From Pseudomonas sp. PICF141 (lineage in GTDB: Bacteria; Pseudomonadota; Gammaproteobacteria; Pseudomonadales; Pseudomonadaceae), in assembly GCF_002286815.1 (NCBI RefSeq), contig NZ_MUNM01000059.1, forward strand, positions 1 through 64,000: 64,000 nt of DNA. The letters are read 5' to 3'. Of this stretch, positions 34,086-42,893 are shown one piece after another. A program made the translations under genes and the position numbers. Position 1 is the first letter of the stretch; every line of letters begins with the position of its first letter. Under the pieces are notes generated by a model. It had not been told where the DNA came from, made no database searches, and saw only the letters and a list, made by a program, of their open reading frames with translations.

Positions 34086-35067
34086 CGGCAAAGTGACGCT
34101 GCTGGAAGCGGTGAATCTGGCGTTGCATCGAGCCATGAGCGAAGACGAGAACGTCATCGTCCTCGGTGAGGATGTCGGGGTGAATGGTGGCGTGTTCCGC
34201 GCCACGCTGGGCCTGCGCGACAGCTTCGGTTTCAAGCGGGTGATCGACTCGCCGCTGGCCGAAACCATGCTCGGCGGGCTGGCGGTGGGCATGGCGGCCC
34301 AAGGCCTGAAACCGGTGGTGGAAATCCAGTTCATGGGTTTCATCTACGCCACCATGGAGCACCTGGTGTCCCACGCCAGCCGCATGCGCAATCGCACGCG
34401 CGGGCGGATTACCTGCCCGATGGTGATGCGCTCGCCCATGGGCGCAGGGATTCGCGCGCCGGAGCATCACAGCGAAAGCACTGAAGCACTGTTCGCGCAC
34501 ATTCCGGGGCTGCGGGTGGTGGTCCCGTCCTCGCCGGCCCGGGCTTATGGCTTGTTGCTCGCGGCCATCGACGACCCGGATCCAGTGATCTTTCTCGAAC
34601 CCACCCGACTCTATCGAATGAACCCGCAACCGCTGCTCGATGATGGCAAGCGCCTGCCGCTGGACAGCTGTTTCACTTTGCGTGAAGGCAGCGACATTAC
34701 CTTGATCAGTTGGGGCGCCAGTGTGATGGAAACCCTGCAAGCCGCCACACAACTGGCCGAGCAGGGCGTCTCGGCGGAAGTGATCGATATCGCCAGTATC
34801 AAACCGCTGGACCTCGACACGATGGAAGCCTCGGTGCGCAAGACTGGTCGCTGCGTGATCGTGCATGAAGCACCGCGCTCCTGCGGGGTCGGCGCGGAAA
34901 TCGCCGCCAGTCTCTACGAACGGGTGTTTCTGGAATTGCAGGCACCGATCCAGCGAGTCACCGCGCCAGACATTCCGCCGCCGCTGTATCGACGGGAATC
35001 GCTGTACATGCCCGGCGTCGAAGACATTCTTCATGCCTGCGACACCGTCATGCAGCACTACCCCTGA
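34078..35067 (+). CDS. pdhB: 2-oxoacid dehydrogenase E1 component, beta subunit
   Basis: A 329-aa partner of the preceding subunit. Conserved parts are NVIVLGEDVGVNGGVFRATLGL, RVIDSPLAETMLGGLAVGMAAQGLKPVVEIQFMGF (ThDP site glutamate and interface), and RSPMGAGIRAPEHHSESTEALFAHIPGLRVVVPSSP. The start ATG lies inside the end of pdhA, so translation is coupled. Confidence 0.93.
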   Translation: MSNGKVTLLEAVNLALHRAMSEDENVIVLGEDVGVNGGVFRATLGLRDSFGFKRVIDSPLAETMLGGLAVGMAAQGLKPVVEIQFMGFIYATMEHLVSHASRMRNRTRGRITCPMVMRSPMGAGIRAPEHHSESTEALFAHIPGLRVVVPSSPARAYGLLLAAIDDPDPVIFLEPTRLYRMNPQPLLDDGKRLPLDSCFTLREGSDITLISWGASVMETLQAATQLAEQGVSAEVIDIASIKPLDLDTMEASVRKTGRCVIVHEAPRSCGVGAEIAASLYERVFLELQAPIQRVTAPDIPPPLYRRESLYMPGVEDILHACDTVMQHYP

Positions 35068-35095
35068 ACACACGCCTGAGGCCGAGGAGGTTGCG

Positions 35096-36205
35096 ATGAA
35101 ATATTTCAAACTGCCGGATCTGGGCGAAGGCTTGCAGGAAGCGGAGATCGTCCGTTGGCACGTCAAGGTCGGCGATACCGTCAAGGCCGACCAACTGCTG
35201 GTGTCGGTGGAAACCGCCAAGGCGCTGGTGGACATTCCCGCGCCCTACGATGGTGTGGTGGCGAAAACCTTTGGTGGCGCGGGCGACATCCTTCACGTTG
35301 GCGAACCTCTGCTCGGTTACGAAGGCGAAGCCGATGCGGGCACTGTGGTCGGGCGGCTGGAGGGCGGCGGCACGGATCAGGAAGATGCATTTTTTATCGG
35401 CGCCGCGCCTTCGACTCGTGAGCATCTGGCGAGCCGTGCCACGCCGGCGGTGCGTCAATTGGCGCGGCAGCTCGGCGTTGAACTGAGCGGCTTGACGGGT
35501 TCCGGCCAGGAAGGTCAGATCACCCGCAGCGACGTGGAAAACGCAGCCCAGACGGAACGTGAACGTTTCGGCGGCGAAAAACTGCGCGGGGTGCGACGCA
35601 GCATGGCGCTGAACATGGCCAGGTCCCATGCCGAAGTGGTGCCGGTGACGATCTTCGGCGATGCCGATCTGCATCGCTGGGGGCAGGCGCGAGAACCATT
35701 GATTCGTCTGGCCAAGGCGATGGCGGCGGCCTGCGCCGTAGAGCCCGTGCTCAACAGTGCCTTCGATGGCAAAACCCAGGCGCTCAAACAACATGAACGA
35801 CTCGACCTGGGCATTGCCGTGGACACGCCGGACGGCTTGTTCGTGCCGGTGCTGCGCGATGTAGGCCATCGCACGGCGGCGGATCTGAAAGAAGGTGTGA
35901 TGCGTCTGCGGGCCGACGTGCAGGCGCGCTCGATCCCGCCCCAGGAAATGATGGGGGCGACCCTGACCCTGTCGAATTTCGGCACCTTGTTCGGCCGCTA
36001 CGCCAACCCGGTGGTGGTGCCACCGCAAGTGGCGATCCTCGCCGCCGGGGCGATCCGCGATGAACCGGTGGCGGTCGAAGGCGCGGTGGTGGTGCATCCG
36101 ATCCTGCCGCTGTCCCTGACCTTCGATCACCGTGTGGTCACCGGCGGCGAGGCGGCGCGGTTCTTCAAGGCGTTGGTCGAGGCGCTGGAACAACCCGAGG
36201 TCTAG
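35096..36205 (+). CDS. Dihydrolipoamide acyltransferase E2 component
   Basis: A 369-aa E2 core. One lipoyl domain at residues 1-80 has the lipoylated lysine in VSVETAKALVDIP. A short E1/E3-binding domain follows (RATPAVRQLARQLGVELSGLTGSGQEGQITRSDV), then the catalytic domain ending in LSLTFDHRVVTGGEAARFF. His345 is present, but the usual Asp of the HxxxDG motif is Thr349; I have seen this variant in my recollection of related proteins, so it is not necessarily inactivating. No E3 gene follows, so lipoamide dehydrogenase must come from elsewhere. Confidence 0.92.
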   Translation: MKYFKLPDLGEGLQEAEIVRWHVKVGDTVKADQLLVSVETAKALVDIPAPYDGVVAKTFGGAGDILHVGEPLLGYEGEADAGTVVGRLEGGGTDQEDAFFIGAAPSTREHLASRATPAVRQLARQLGVELSGLTGSGQEGQITRSDVENAAQTERERFGGEKLRGVRRSMALNMARSHAEVVPVTIFGDADLHRWGQAREPLIRLAKAMAAACAVEPVLNSAFDGKTQALKQHERLDLGIAVDTPDGLFVPVLRDVGHRTAADLKEGVMRLRADVQARSIPPQEMMGATLTLSNFGTLFGRYANPVVVPPQVAILAAGAIRDEPVAVEGAVVVHPILPLSLTFDHRVVTGGEAARFFKALVEALEQPEV

Positions 36206-36220
36206 GTTCCCGCCGGCATG

Positions 36221-36253
36221 AAAAAGGCCCTGAGCCATTTGACTCAGGGCCTA
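36221..36253 (-). terminator. Terminator downstream of yebG
   Basis: On the minus strand GGCCCTGAG / CTCAGGGCC forms a 9-bp stem followed by TTTTT. It may also slow transcription leaving the E2 gene from the other side, but has no T tract in that direction. Confidence 0.85.
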
Positions 36254-36270
36254 TTCAATTCGGGCATTGC

Positions 36271-36618
36271 TTACTTGGGTGTCTTGGCGGCTTTGGCTGG
36301 CTTGGTCGGCTCAGCGCTCGCTGCTTCAACAGGTTCAGTGGCTTTAACAGGTTCAATGGCTTCGGCGGGTACATTCAACAGTTCGGACAATGCGTCCGGC
36401 TGGCTCTTGAATGCCTTGGCGAATACATCGCGGTTCTTCGCCATGTAGATCCCGGCTTCTTCCACTTGCTGTTCGGTCAGGGACGGAACGGCTTTTTGCA
36501 ACACTTCAGCCAGCAATTCGGCCAGTTCGAGCATTTTGTCATGACGGTCAGCTTCGGCTTTATCCATGAACAAGCGCTCCAGATCTCGGCTGCTGCGGTA
36601 TACCACTTCGACGGCCAT
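36271..36618 (-). CDS. yebG: YebG family SOS-induced protein
   Basis: A 115-aa protein of the YebG family, whose E. coli member is induced by DNA damage. The N-terminus MAVEVVYRSSRDLERLFMDKAEADRHDKMLELAELLAEVL and AGIYMAKNRDVFAKAF are the family core. The tail is a Pro/Ala/Lys/Glu-rich low-complexity stretch (about 85-115). A perfect LexA box lies 44 bases upstream of the start, which supports both identity and SOS control. Confidence 0.92.
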   Translation of the reverse strand: MAVEVVYRSSRDLERLFMDKAEADRHDKMLELAELLAEVLQKAVPSLTEQQVEEAGIYMAKNRDVFAKAFKSQPDALSELLNVPAEAIEPVKATEPVEAASAEPTKPAKAAKTPK

Positions 36619-36661
36619 TCACCACCTCACATGCCTTTACATTAGTTGTCTGTTTCGACCA

Positions 36662-36677
36662 CTGTATTTATATACAG
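36662..36677. promoter_or_regulatory. LexA (SOS) box upstream of yebG
   Basis: CTGTATTTATATACAG matches the gamma-proteobacterial consensus CTGT-(AT)n-ACAG exactly at both ends. It is 44 bases upstream of yebG on the minus strand. The rest of 36619-36956 holds a single REP (36790-36815) and the psiE leader. Confidence 0.92.
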
Positions 36678-36956
36678 CGAAAAGGATAAGCGAATCCCTG
36701 CGCTTTGGGTAGTGGCTTTTTAATGTAGACCGAATTCAGGGTTTGTCAGGTGAACCGTGTCCGCTCCCATCGCGAGCACCGCTGAACCCTGTGGGAGCGG
36801 GCTTGCCCGCGATGGCGTCCGTCCAACCACCACCAACGTGTCTCATGTCACGCAGCCACCATCTCACCCACACTATCTGGCCTTTTTTCTGCATGCAGAA
36901 CAACCGTCACGTCCATCCCGCATCATCCGCTCGAACCGAGCTAAGGAACAATCAAA

Positions 36957-37457
36957 GTGAAAATCAACTGGGCCGAGAACCTGCGGCAGAGCGTGCACCA
37001 ACTGGCCGAGTCCCTGGGCAACCTGTTCGTCGAAACCTTCCACTACCTGGCACTATTTGCCATCGGAGCAGTGACCGCGTGGGCGGCGGTGATGGAATTC
37101 CTCGGAATGCTCGAAAAGGGGCATATCAAGATCGATGACATCTTGCTGCTGTTCATCTACCTGGAACTGGGGGCGATGGTCGGGATTTACTTCAAGACCA
37201 ACCACATGCCGGTGCGCTTCCTGATTTATGTGGCGATCACCGCACTGACACGCCTGCTCATCTCCAACGTCTCGCACCACAATCCACCGGACCTGGGAAT
37301 CATCTACCTGTGCGGCGGGATTCTGCTGCTGGCGTTTGCGATTCTGGTGGTGCGTTACGCCTCCTCGCAGTTTCCTTCGGTGAAGATCGAACACCCGCAA
37401 CGCAAGATCGGTGCGGGTTCCGGTGAACATCCCGAAGTGGAGAAGGGCGAGATTTAA
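36957..37457 (+). CDS. psiE: PsiE family (phosphate-starvation-inducible) membrane protein
   Basis: A 166-aa inner-membrane protein with four predicted transmembrane helices (about 24-50, 62-82, 88-108, 118-140). The family signature VMEFLGMLEKGHIKIDDILLLFIYLELGAMVGIYFKTNHMPVRFLIY is clear. Start is GTG with AAGGA 10 bases upstream. Its end overlaps the convergent DUF3509 gene by four bases. Function of PsiE is not established; no pho box was recognised in the leader. Confidence 0.88.
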   Translation: MKINWAENLRQSVHQLAESLGNLFVETFHYLALFAIGAVTAWAAVMEFLGMLEKGHIKIDDILLLFIYLELGAMVGIYFKTNHMPVRFLIYVAITALTRLLISNVSHHNPPDLGIIYLCGGILLLAFAILVVRYASSQFPSVKIEHPQRKIGAGSGEHPEVEKGEI

Positions 37458-37768
37458 AGCCCCATTGAAGGTCGGGGCCGGGATTTGACCAAGGGCGGCG
37501 GGGTGCGACTGTCGCCGTCGGTCATGGCTTCAAGGATGGCCACGGCGCTGTGGCCTTGTTCGATGGCGATGCCAAATTGAATGCTTTGCACCAGGCGTTT
37601 GAGGCGCTTGGGATCATTGCGCTGTTCGGTGCTGATCATCCGTTTGGCCACCACGCGACCATTTTTGGAGAGGGTCAGCATGATGCTGCCGTCCAGACCC
37701 TGAATACTCAGGTTGACTTGATAATCCGGTGCAAAGGCATCGGTAATGAGTTGAAAGGGGTTGTCCAT
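37454..37768 (-). CDS. DUF3509 family protein
   Basis: A 104-aa small soluble protein of the Pseudomonas-restricted DUF3509 family: MDNPFQLITDAFAPDYQVNLSIQGLDGSIMLTLS, then VAKRMISTEQRNDPKRLKRLVQSIQFGIAIEQG. It is convergent with psiE and has no operon partner. Function unknown. Confidence 0.82.
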   Translation of the reverse strand: MDNPFQLITDAFAPDYQVNLSIQGLDGSIMLTLSKNGRVVAKRMISTEQRNDPKRLKRLVQSIQFGIAIEQGHSAVAILEAMTDGDSRTPPPLVKSRPRPSMGL

Positions 37769-37986
37769 GATGCGTCACCGCCTGATTGAACGTGCAGTTG
37801 TTGACCGGCCATGATCGGGATTAGTTCGCCACACCAGACCATCGGCCTTCCATGTTCATGTACTTTCATCCGTGCCGCGTAGGAGACATAGCAAGGGACA
37901 TGCCGGAAAAATGGTCGAACAATGAACACGGCAAAAAAGTGGCGGGCACTCTGGCTAATGCCAGTCAGTCAAGGACAAATCGGATC

Positions 37987-38053
37987 TGTAGGAGCCAGGC
38001 TGGCCGGCGAAAGCGCACTTAAGAACGCCTTCGCCGGCAAGCCTGGCTCCTAC
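37987..38053. repeat. REP inverted pair downstream of the serine transporter gene
   Basis: GTAGGAGCCAGGCTGGCCGG is mirrored by CCGGCAAGCCTGGCTCCTAC with a 25-base spacer. It is the only feature seen in the 355-base gap 37769-38123. Confidence 0.9.
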
Positions 38054-38123
38054 GAAAAGCGGTTTGCTCGCTTGACTGACCGGCATTAGGCACTCTGGCC
38101 CGCCTTCTTTTTGCCTGCCCGTT

Positions 38124-39425
38124 TCAGGGCATGAATGAGTAAATGATCGCAGACAGTGCAATCAAACCGATCAACACCACGAACACGTTCGAGGCCAGGC
38201 CCGAATACTGGCGCAAGGCCGGCACGCGGCGGATGGCGTACATCGGCATCAGGAACAACAGGCACGCGATGATCGGCCCGCCGAGGGTTTCGATCATGCC
38301 CAGGATGCTCGGATTGAAGGTCGCCACGGCCCAGCAACTGAGGATCATGAACAGCGCAGTGATGCGGTTCAGCCAACTGGCGGACATGACGCGCCCACGG
38401 CCACGCAGGCTTTTCACGATCAGGCCCTGAAAGCCTTCGCTGGCGCCGATGTAATGGCCGAGAAAGGATTTGGTGATCGCCACCAACGCAATCAACGGCG
38501 CGGCGTAAGCGATGACCGGTGTCTGGAAGTGGTTGGCCAGGTACGACAGGATCGAAATGTTCTGCGCCTTCGCAGCGGCCAAATCAGCCGGGGACAAGGC
38601 CAGCACACAGCTGAAGCAGAAGAACATCACCGTCACGACCATCATGATGTGGGCGATTGCGAGAATGCCGCTGCTTTTGCGTTCGGCTTGCTCGCCGTAA
38701 CGCTGTTTCTGATCAACGGCGAACGCGGAAATGATCGGCGAATGGTTGAACGAAAACACCATCACCGGAATCGCTAGCCACAAGGTCTGGAAGAACAGCG
38801 GCAGCGGCATGCCTTCGCTGGCGGTGGCGAAGAACGCGCCGTTCCAGTTCGGAATCAGGCTGATGCCGAGCAGCAGCAACGCCGCGACGAACGGGTAAAC
38901 CAGCACGCTCATGCATTTGACGATGACACCCTGGCCGCAACGCACAATCGCCATCAAGCCGAGAATCAGCCCCAGCGACAGGATTGCCCGAGGCGGCGGG
39001 GTCATGTGCAACTGATGCTCCATGAGGCTGCTCAGGGTGTTGGTCAGCGCCACGCTGTATACCAGCAAAATCGGGAATATCGCGAAGAAATACAGGAGCG
39101 TGATCACTTTGCCGGCACCGATGCCGAAGTGTTCTTCCACCACTTCGGTAATGTCCCCGGAACGCCCGGACAACACGAAGCGCGTCAGGCCGCGGTGGGC
39201 GAAGAAGGTCATCGGAAAGGCCAGCACCGCCAGGAGCAGCAGCGGCCAGAAACCGCCGACGCCGGCGTTGATCGGCAGGAACAATGTGCCGGCGCCAATC
39301 GCCGTGCCATAGAGGCCAAGCATCCAGGTGGTGTCGTGTTTGCTCCAGCCTTTGTGGGTTATTTCTCTATTACGTGTCAGATCTACAGCAGGATTATCGG
39401 CAGCAGGTGTACGTACATCGGTCAT
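38124..39425 (-). CDS. Serine transporter of the HAAAP/SdaC family
   Basis: A 433-aa inner-membrane permease with about 11 hydrophobic helices. The first is LGLYGTAIGAGTLFLPINAGVGGFWPLLLLAVLAFPMTFFAHRGLTRFV, matching the SdaC/TdcC family of proton-coupled hydroxy amino-acid carriers. FSFNHSPIISAFAVDQKQRYG and ALVAITKSFLGHYIGASEGFQGL are other conserved loops. The ATG at 39425 has a GAGG site. Only 78 bases separate it from sdaA upstream on the same strand, so transport and deamination of serine are probably co-transcribed. Confidence 0.93.
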   Translation of the reverse strand: MTDVRTPAADNPAVDLTRNREITHKGWSKHDTTWMLGLYGTAIGAGTLFLPINAGVGGFWPLLLLAVLAFPMTFFAHRGLTRFVLSGRSGDITEVVEEHFGIGAGKVITLLYFFAIFPILLVYSVALTNTLSSLMEHQLHMTPPPRAILSLGLILGLMAIVRCGQGVIVKCMSVLVYPFVAALLLLGISLIPNWNGAFFATASEGMPLPLFFQTLWLAIPVMVFSFNHSPIISAFAVDQKQRYGEQAERKSSGILAIAHIMMVVTVMFFCFSCVLALSPADLAAAKAQNISILSYLANHFQTPVIAYAAPLIALVAITKSFLGHYIGASEGFQGLIVKSLRGRGRVMSASWLNRITALFMILSCWAVATFNPSILGMIETLGGPIIACLLFLMPMYAIRRVPALRQYSGLASNVFVVLIGLIALSAIIYSFMP

Positions 39426-39503
39426 CGTTTTTGCCTCGTTATTATTCTTGCTCGGGCTCACGTTTTGCGGACGGTCAGGCAGGCACCTGCTTCGGAGTGC
39501 TCT

Positions 39504-40880
39504 TCAGCACTCCACCCAGTTGACAGCCAGGCCGCCCCGTGAAGTTTCTTTGTATTTGTCGTGCATGTCGGCACCGGTATCGCGCATGGTGCGGATCACC
39601 CGGTCCAGGGAAATGAAGTGTTTGCCGTCACCGCGCAGGGCCATTTGTGTGGCGTTGATCGCCTTTACGGCAGCGATTGCATTGCGCTCGATACACGGTA
39701 CCTGCACCAGGCCGCCGACCGGATCGCAGGTCAGGCCGAGGTTGTGTTCCAGGCCGATTTCGGCGGCATTTTCCAGTTGCTCGGGAGTTGCTCCGAGTAT
39801 GTCGGCCAGGCCGGCGGCGGCCATGGCGCAGGCGGAACCGACTTCGCCCTGGCAGCCGACTTCGGCGCCGGAAATCGAGGCGTTTTTCTTGCACAGAATG
39901 CCTACAGCGGCAGCCCCCAAAAAGAACGCCACCACGTCATCGTCCGACGCGTCCGGGTTGAATTTCATGTAGTAGTGCAACACGGCGGGAATGATCCCCG
40001 CCGCCCCGTTTGTAGGCGCGGTCACCATGCGTCCGCCAGCCGCGTTCTCTTCGTTCACGGCGAGGGCGAACAGGTTGACCCACTCCATGGCTGACAGGGT
40101 GGAACTGATGACATTCGGTTTGCTGATTTCCAACAGGCTGCGGTGCAATTTCGCGGCGCGGCGCGGAACATTCAGACCGCCGGGCAGGATGCCTTCGTGA
40201 CGTAAACCTTGCTCGACGCACTCGCGCATCACCGACCAGATATGCAGCAAGCCCTGGCGAATCTCGGCGTCGCTGCGCCAGGCCCGTTCGTTGGCCATCA
40301 TCAATTCGGAAACCCGCAGACCGTGCTGGTTGCAGAGTTTGAGCAATTCGGCGGCGCTGGAAAAATCGTAGGGCAGCACCACATCGCTGGCCGGTGCAAT
40401 GCCGGACTCGGCTTCCGCGGCTTCGATGATGAAACCACCGCCTACCGAGTAGTACGTCTGCTCGAACAGTTCACCGGTTTCGCCAAAGGCTGTCAGCGAC
40501 ATCGCGTTGGGGTGGTAGGGCAAGCTCTCGTCCAGCAGCAGGAGATCGCGCTGCCAGTTGAAGGCAATGGTCGATTTGCCGGCCAGACTCAGTTCACCGG
40601 TTTCATGCAACGCCTGGATTCGGTTGTCGATCGAATTCGGATCAATGCTGTCTGGCCATTCGCCCATCAGGCCCATGACACAGGCACGGTCGGTGGCGTG
40701 ACCGACGCCAGTGGCCGAAAGCGAACCGTAGAGGCGGATTTCTACCCGCCGTACATCGGCCAGTAAATGCTGGTCAATCAGTGCCTGGGTGAAGGTTGCT
40801 GCGGCGCGCATCGGGCCGACGGTATGGGAGCTGGACGGACCGATGCCAACTTTGAAGAGATCGAAAACACTGATAGCCAT
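39504..40880 (-). CDS. sdaA: L-serine ammonia-lyase
   Basis: A 458-aa single-chain iron-sulfur serine dehydratase that converts L-serine to pyruvate and ammonia. MAISVFDLFKVGIGPSSSHTVGPMRAA is the hallmark N-terminus. Conserved cysteines lie in KKNASISGAEVGCQGEVGSACAMAAAG and LTCDPVGGLVQVPCIERNA, where the [4Fe-4S] cluster is bound. The frame is open far upstream to 41432, through the divergent regulator, but the start at 40880 is certain from the family N-terminus. Confidence 0.96.
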   Translation of the reverse strand: MAISVFDLFKVGIGPSSSHTVGPMRAAATFTQALIDQHLLADVRRVEIRLYGSLSATGVGHATDRACVMGLMGEWPDSIDPNSIDNRIQALHETGELSLAGKSTIAFNWQRDLLLLDESLPYHPNAMSLTAFGETGELFEQTYYSVGGGFIIEAAEAESGIAPASDVVLPYDFSSAAELLKLCNQHGLRVSELMMANERAWRSDAEIRQGLLHIWSVMRECVEQGLRHEGILPGGLNVPRRAAKLHRSLLEISKPNVISSTLSAMEWVNLFALAVNEENAAGGRMVTAPTNGAAGIIPAVLHYYMKFNPDASDDDVVAFFLGAAAVGILCKKNASISGAEVGCQGEVGSACAMAAAGLADILGATPEQLENAAEIGLEHNLGLTCDPVGGLVQVPCIERNAIAAVKAINATQMALRGDGKHFISLDRVIRTMRDTGADMHDKYKETSRGGLAVNWVEC

Positions 40881-41015
40881 GCTAAAGCCTATACAAGCAA
40901 TGGAAGAGAAATCGCCGCCATTTTTGTAGGCCAAGCGCAAGGTGGGCGATACTGCCAACCTCGGTCCTACGTGACCAACGAAACTTCCTAAGACAGCCTT
41001 TAGCAGGACTAAACA

Positions 41016-41963
41016 ATGAGTCGCCAATTGCATGCCCAGACCTACGTCTGGCTGCACGTGTTTTCGTGTGCCGCGCGGCACTTGTCCTTCACCCGTTGCG
41101 CCGAGGAATTGCACATCACGCCGGGTGCGGTCAGTCAGCAAATTCGCCAACTGGAAGAGCGGCTGGGTTTTCGCCTGTTTCATCGTCGCGCCCGGGGTGT
41201 GGAGTTGAGCGCCAAGGGCCAGCGATTGGCTATCACCGTCAATGAAGCCTACGGCAGCATCGATGCGGAATTGCGACGACTGGACGCGGGAATGATCAGC
41301 GGGATATTGCGGCTGCGCTCGATTCCCTCCTTCCTGAGCAAATGGCTGACCCCGCGCCTGCCGCGTTTGCAACAGCGTTTTCCGGACATTCAGCTGCGGC
41401 TGGTGGCCGAGGACAGCAGCGTGCCATTGCATGAGGGCGACTTCGATTTGGCCATTGACCTCAATGACGGCAGTTATCCGGGATTGTTATCCACAACCTT
41501 GCTGGATGAGCAGATCTTTCCGGTGTGCGCCCCTGGCCTGTTGCGCGCAAGGCCGCCTCTGCATGGCCCGGCGGACCTGGTGCATTTTCCGTTGCTGCAC
41601 GACATCACCGCCTGGCGCGGCAGTTACGAATACGCGGAATGGGAGTTCTACCTCAACGCCATCGGCTTCGAGGGCGCGGATGTGCGGCGCGGGCATACTT
41701 TCAATCGCAATCACCTGACCATTGAAGCGGCGATTGCCGGGATGGGCGTGGCGATTGCGCGGCGAACGCTGCTCAACGATGAACTGGAGCGCGGGACGCT
41801 GATCGTGCCGTTTGGCCTGGCGGTGCCCAATCACAAGCGTTACGTGCTGCTTTATGCGCCGGGTGCGCTAAGCCATCCGGGCGTGCGCGCGGTGCATGAC
41901 TGGCTGGTGGAAGAAGCGGGGGTATTTCGTAGCCTGCACCCGCTGGCGGAGCGGCAGATGTGA
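41016..41963 (+). CDS. LysR-family regulator divergent from sdaA (GcvA/DsdC-like)
   Basis: A 315-aa LTTR. The N-terminal helix-turn-helix is FSCAARHLSFTRCAEELHITPGAVSQQIRQLEERLGFRLFHRRARGVELSAKG. The effector domain has the GcvA-like SIPSFLSKWLTPRLPRLQQRFPDIQLRL. The 135-base divergent promoter region with sdaA indicates that it controls sdaA and the transporter, probably in response to serine. That link is inferred. Confidence 0.88.
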   Translation: MSRQLHAQTYVWLHVFSCAARHLSFTRCAEELHITPGAVSQQIRQLEERLGFRLFHRRARGVELSAKGQRLAITVNEAYGSIDAELRRLDAGMISGILRLRSIPSFLSKWLTPRLPRLQQRFPDIQLRLVAEDSSVPLHEGDFDLAIDLNDGSYPGLLSTTLLDEQIFPVCAPGLLRARPPLHGPADLVHFPLLHDITAWRGSYEYAEWEFYLNAIGFEGADVRRGHTFNRNHLTIEAAIAGMGVAIARRTLLNDELERGTLIVPFGLAVPNHKRYVLLYAPGALSHPGVRAVHDWLVEEAGVFRSLHPLAERQM

Positions 41964-42180
41964 CAGCAGCCTGGAACATCAGCCAGGGGCGACCGAACTC
42001 CCGACATTAACAGCGCTTTTACCCGTTGTCCGGCTTTTTTTGCGAATGAATATTTATCTTTTTTTAGGGGTTGAAATGTTTTGCGCGCACACCGATTGTG
42101 TAACCAAGAGGTCACGGTGATGAAGCCCAAGGGCCAGCCGAAGGGGCCTCTCGCGAGCTAGCTGAAATAAGGGATGAACT

Positions 42181-42588
42181 ATGCAAATCCAAGTCAATAG
42201 CGATAACCATATTCAAAGCAGCATCCGACTGGAGGAGTGGGTACGTACTACCATTGAGAGCACGCTCGAACGTTATGAAGAGGACCTGACCCGCGTCGAG
42301 GTCCACCTGCGGGATGAGAACGGCGACAAGCCCGGTCCCCACGATATACGCTGTCAGCTGGAAGCGCGGCCAAAAGGCCATCAACCGATTTCTGTGACCC
42401 ATAAAGCCGCTAACCTGGAAATGGCGATCGACGGTGCGGCTGAAAAACTCGAACATGCGCTTGAACATCTGTTCGGCAAACTGCGGGGCAAACCACGTGC
42501 CGCTGTGGTGCCGTTCGAAAGGCCTACGGCCGATGCGCTGCTGGAAGACGAGTTTCTGGAGAACGAACAGGCTGCACAAAACGGCTGA
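42181..42588 (+). CDS. HPF/RaiA-family ribosome-associated protein
   Basis: A 135-aa protein with the beta-alpha-beta-beta-beta-alpha pattern of ribosome hibernation/stress factors: MQIQVNSDNHIQSSIRLEEWVRTTIESTLERYEEDLTRVEVHLRD, then GHQPISVTHKAANLEMAIDGAAEKLEHALEHLF. It is a stand-alone paralogue, not the rpoN-linked hpf. An AT-rich leader (42005-42090) precedes it and a strong terminator follows, so it is monocistronic. The tail from about 105 is acidic and disordered. Confidence 0.85.
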   Translation: MQIQVNSDNHIQSSIRLEEWVRTTIESTLERYEEDLTRVEVHLRDENGDKPGPHDIRCQLEARPKGHQPISVTHKAANLEMAIDGAAEKLEHALEHLFGKLRGKPRAAVVPFERPTADALLEDEFLENEQAAQNG

Positions 42589-42633
42589 GGCTTGATTCAC
42601 TTTTTACCTTTCCACTTTCTCTCCACCTGAAAA

Positions 42634-42665
42634 ACGGGCCTGCTTATGCAGGCCCGTTCTTGTTT
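42634..42665 (+). terminator. Terminator of the HPF/RaiA-like gene
   Basis: A 10-bp stem ACGGGCCTGC / GCAGGCCCGT with a TTAT loop, followed by TCTTGTTT. Confidence 0.88.
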
Positions 42666-42674
42666 GTGGTATTC

Positions 42675-42881
42675 GCTGGCTCCTGTGGAAACCTGCGGCG
42701 AGGGGCTTCTGTGGTGAGGGGGCTTACTGTGGTAAAGGGGCTTACTGTGGCGAGGGGGCTTGCCCCCGTTCGGCTGCGTAGCAGTCGCAAAACCTGCTAT
42801 CCGGTTTTGCCTGACACAACTCATTGGATTGTTTTGGGACTGCTACGCAGTCCAACGGGGGCAAGCCCCCTCGCCGCTCTA
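42675..42881. repeat. Degenerate short tandem repeats fused to a REP pair
   Basis: Four imperfect 21-24-base copies of a GGGGCTTACTGTGGYRA type unit run from about 42690 to 42755. They lead into GTGGCGAGGGGGCTTGCCCC, which is mirrored by GGGGCAAGCCCCCTCGCC at 42857-42874. No gene is present between the terminator and fecA. Confidence 0.8.
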
Positions 42882-42893
42882 GCCATCATTGAA

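Noticed and set aside
39504..41432. 642-codon frame suggesting an N-terminally extended SdaA
   Set aside because: The extension runs through the divergent LysR gene and its promoter; the conserved SdaA N-terminus begins at 40880.
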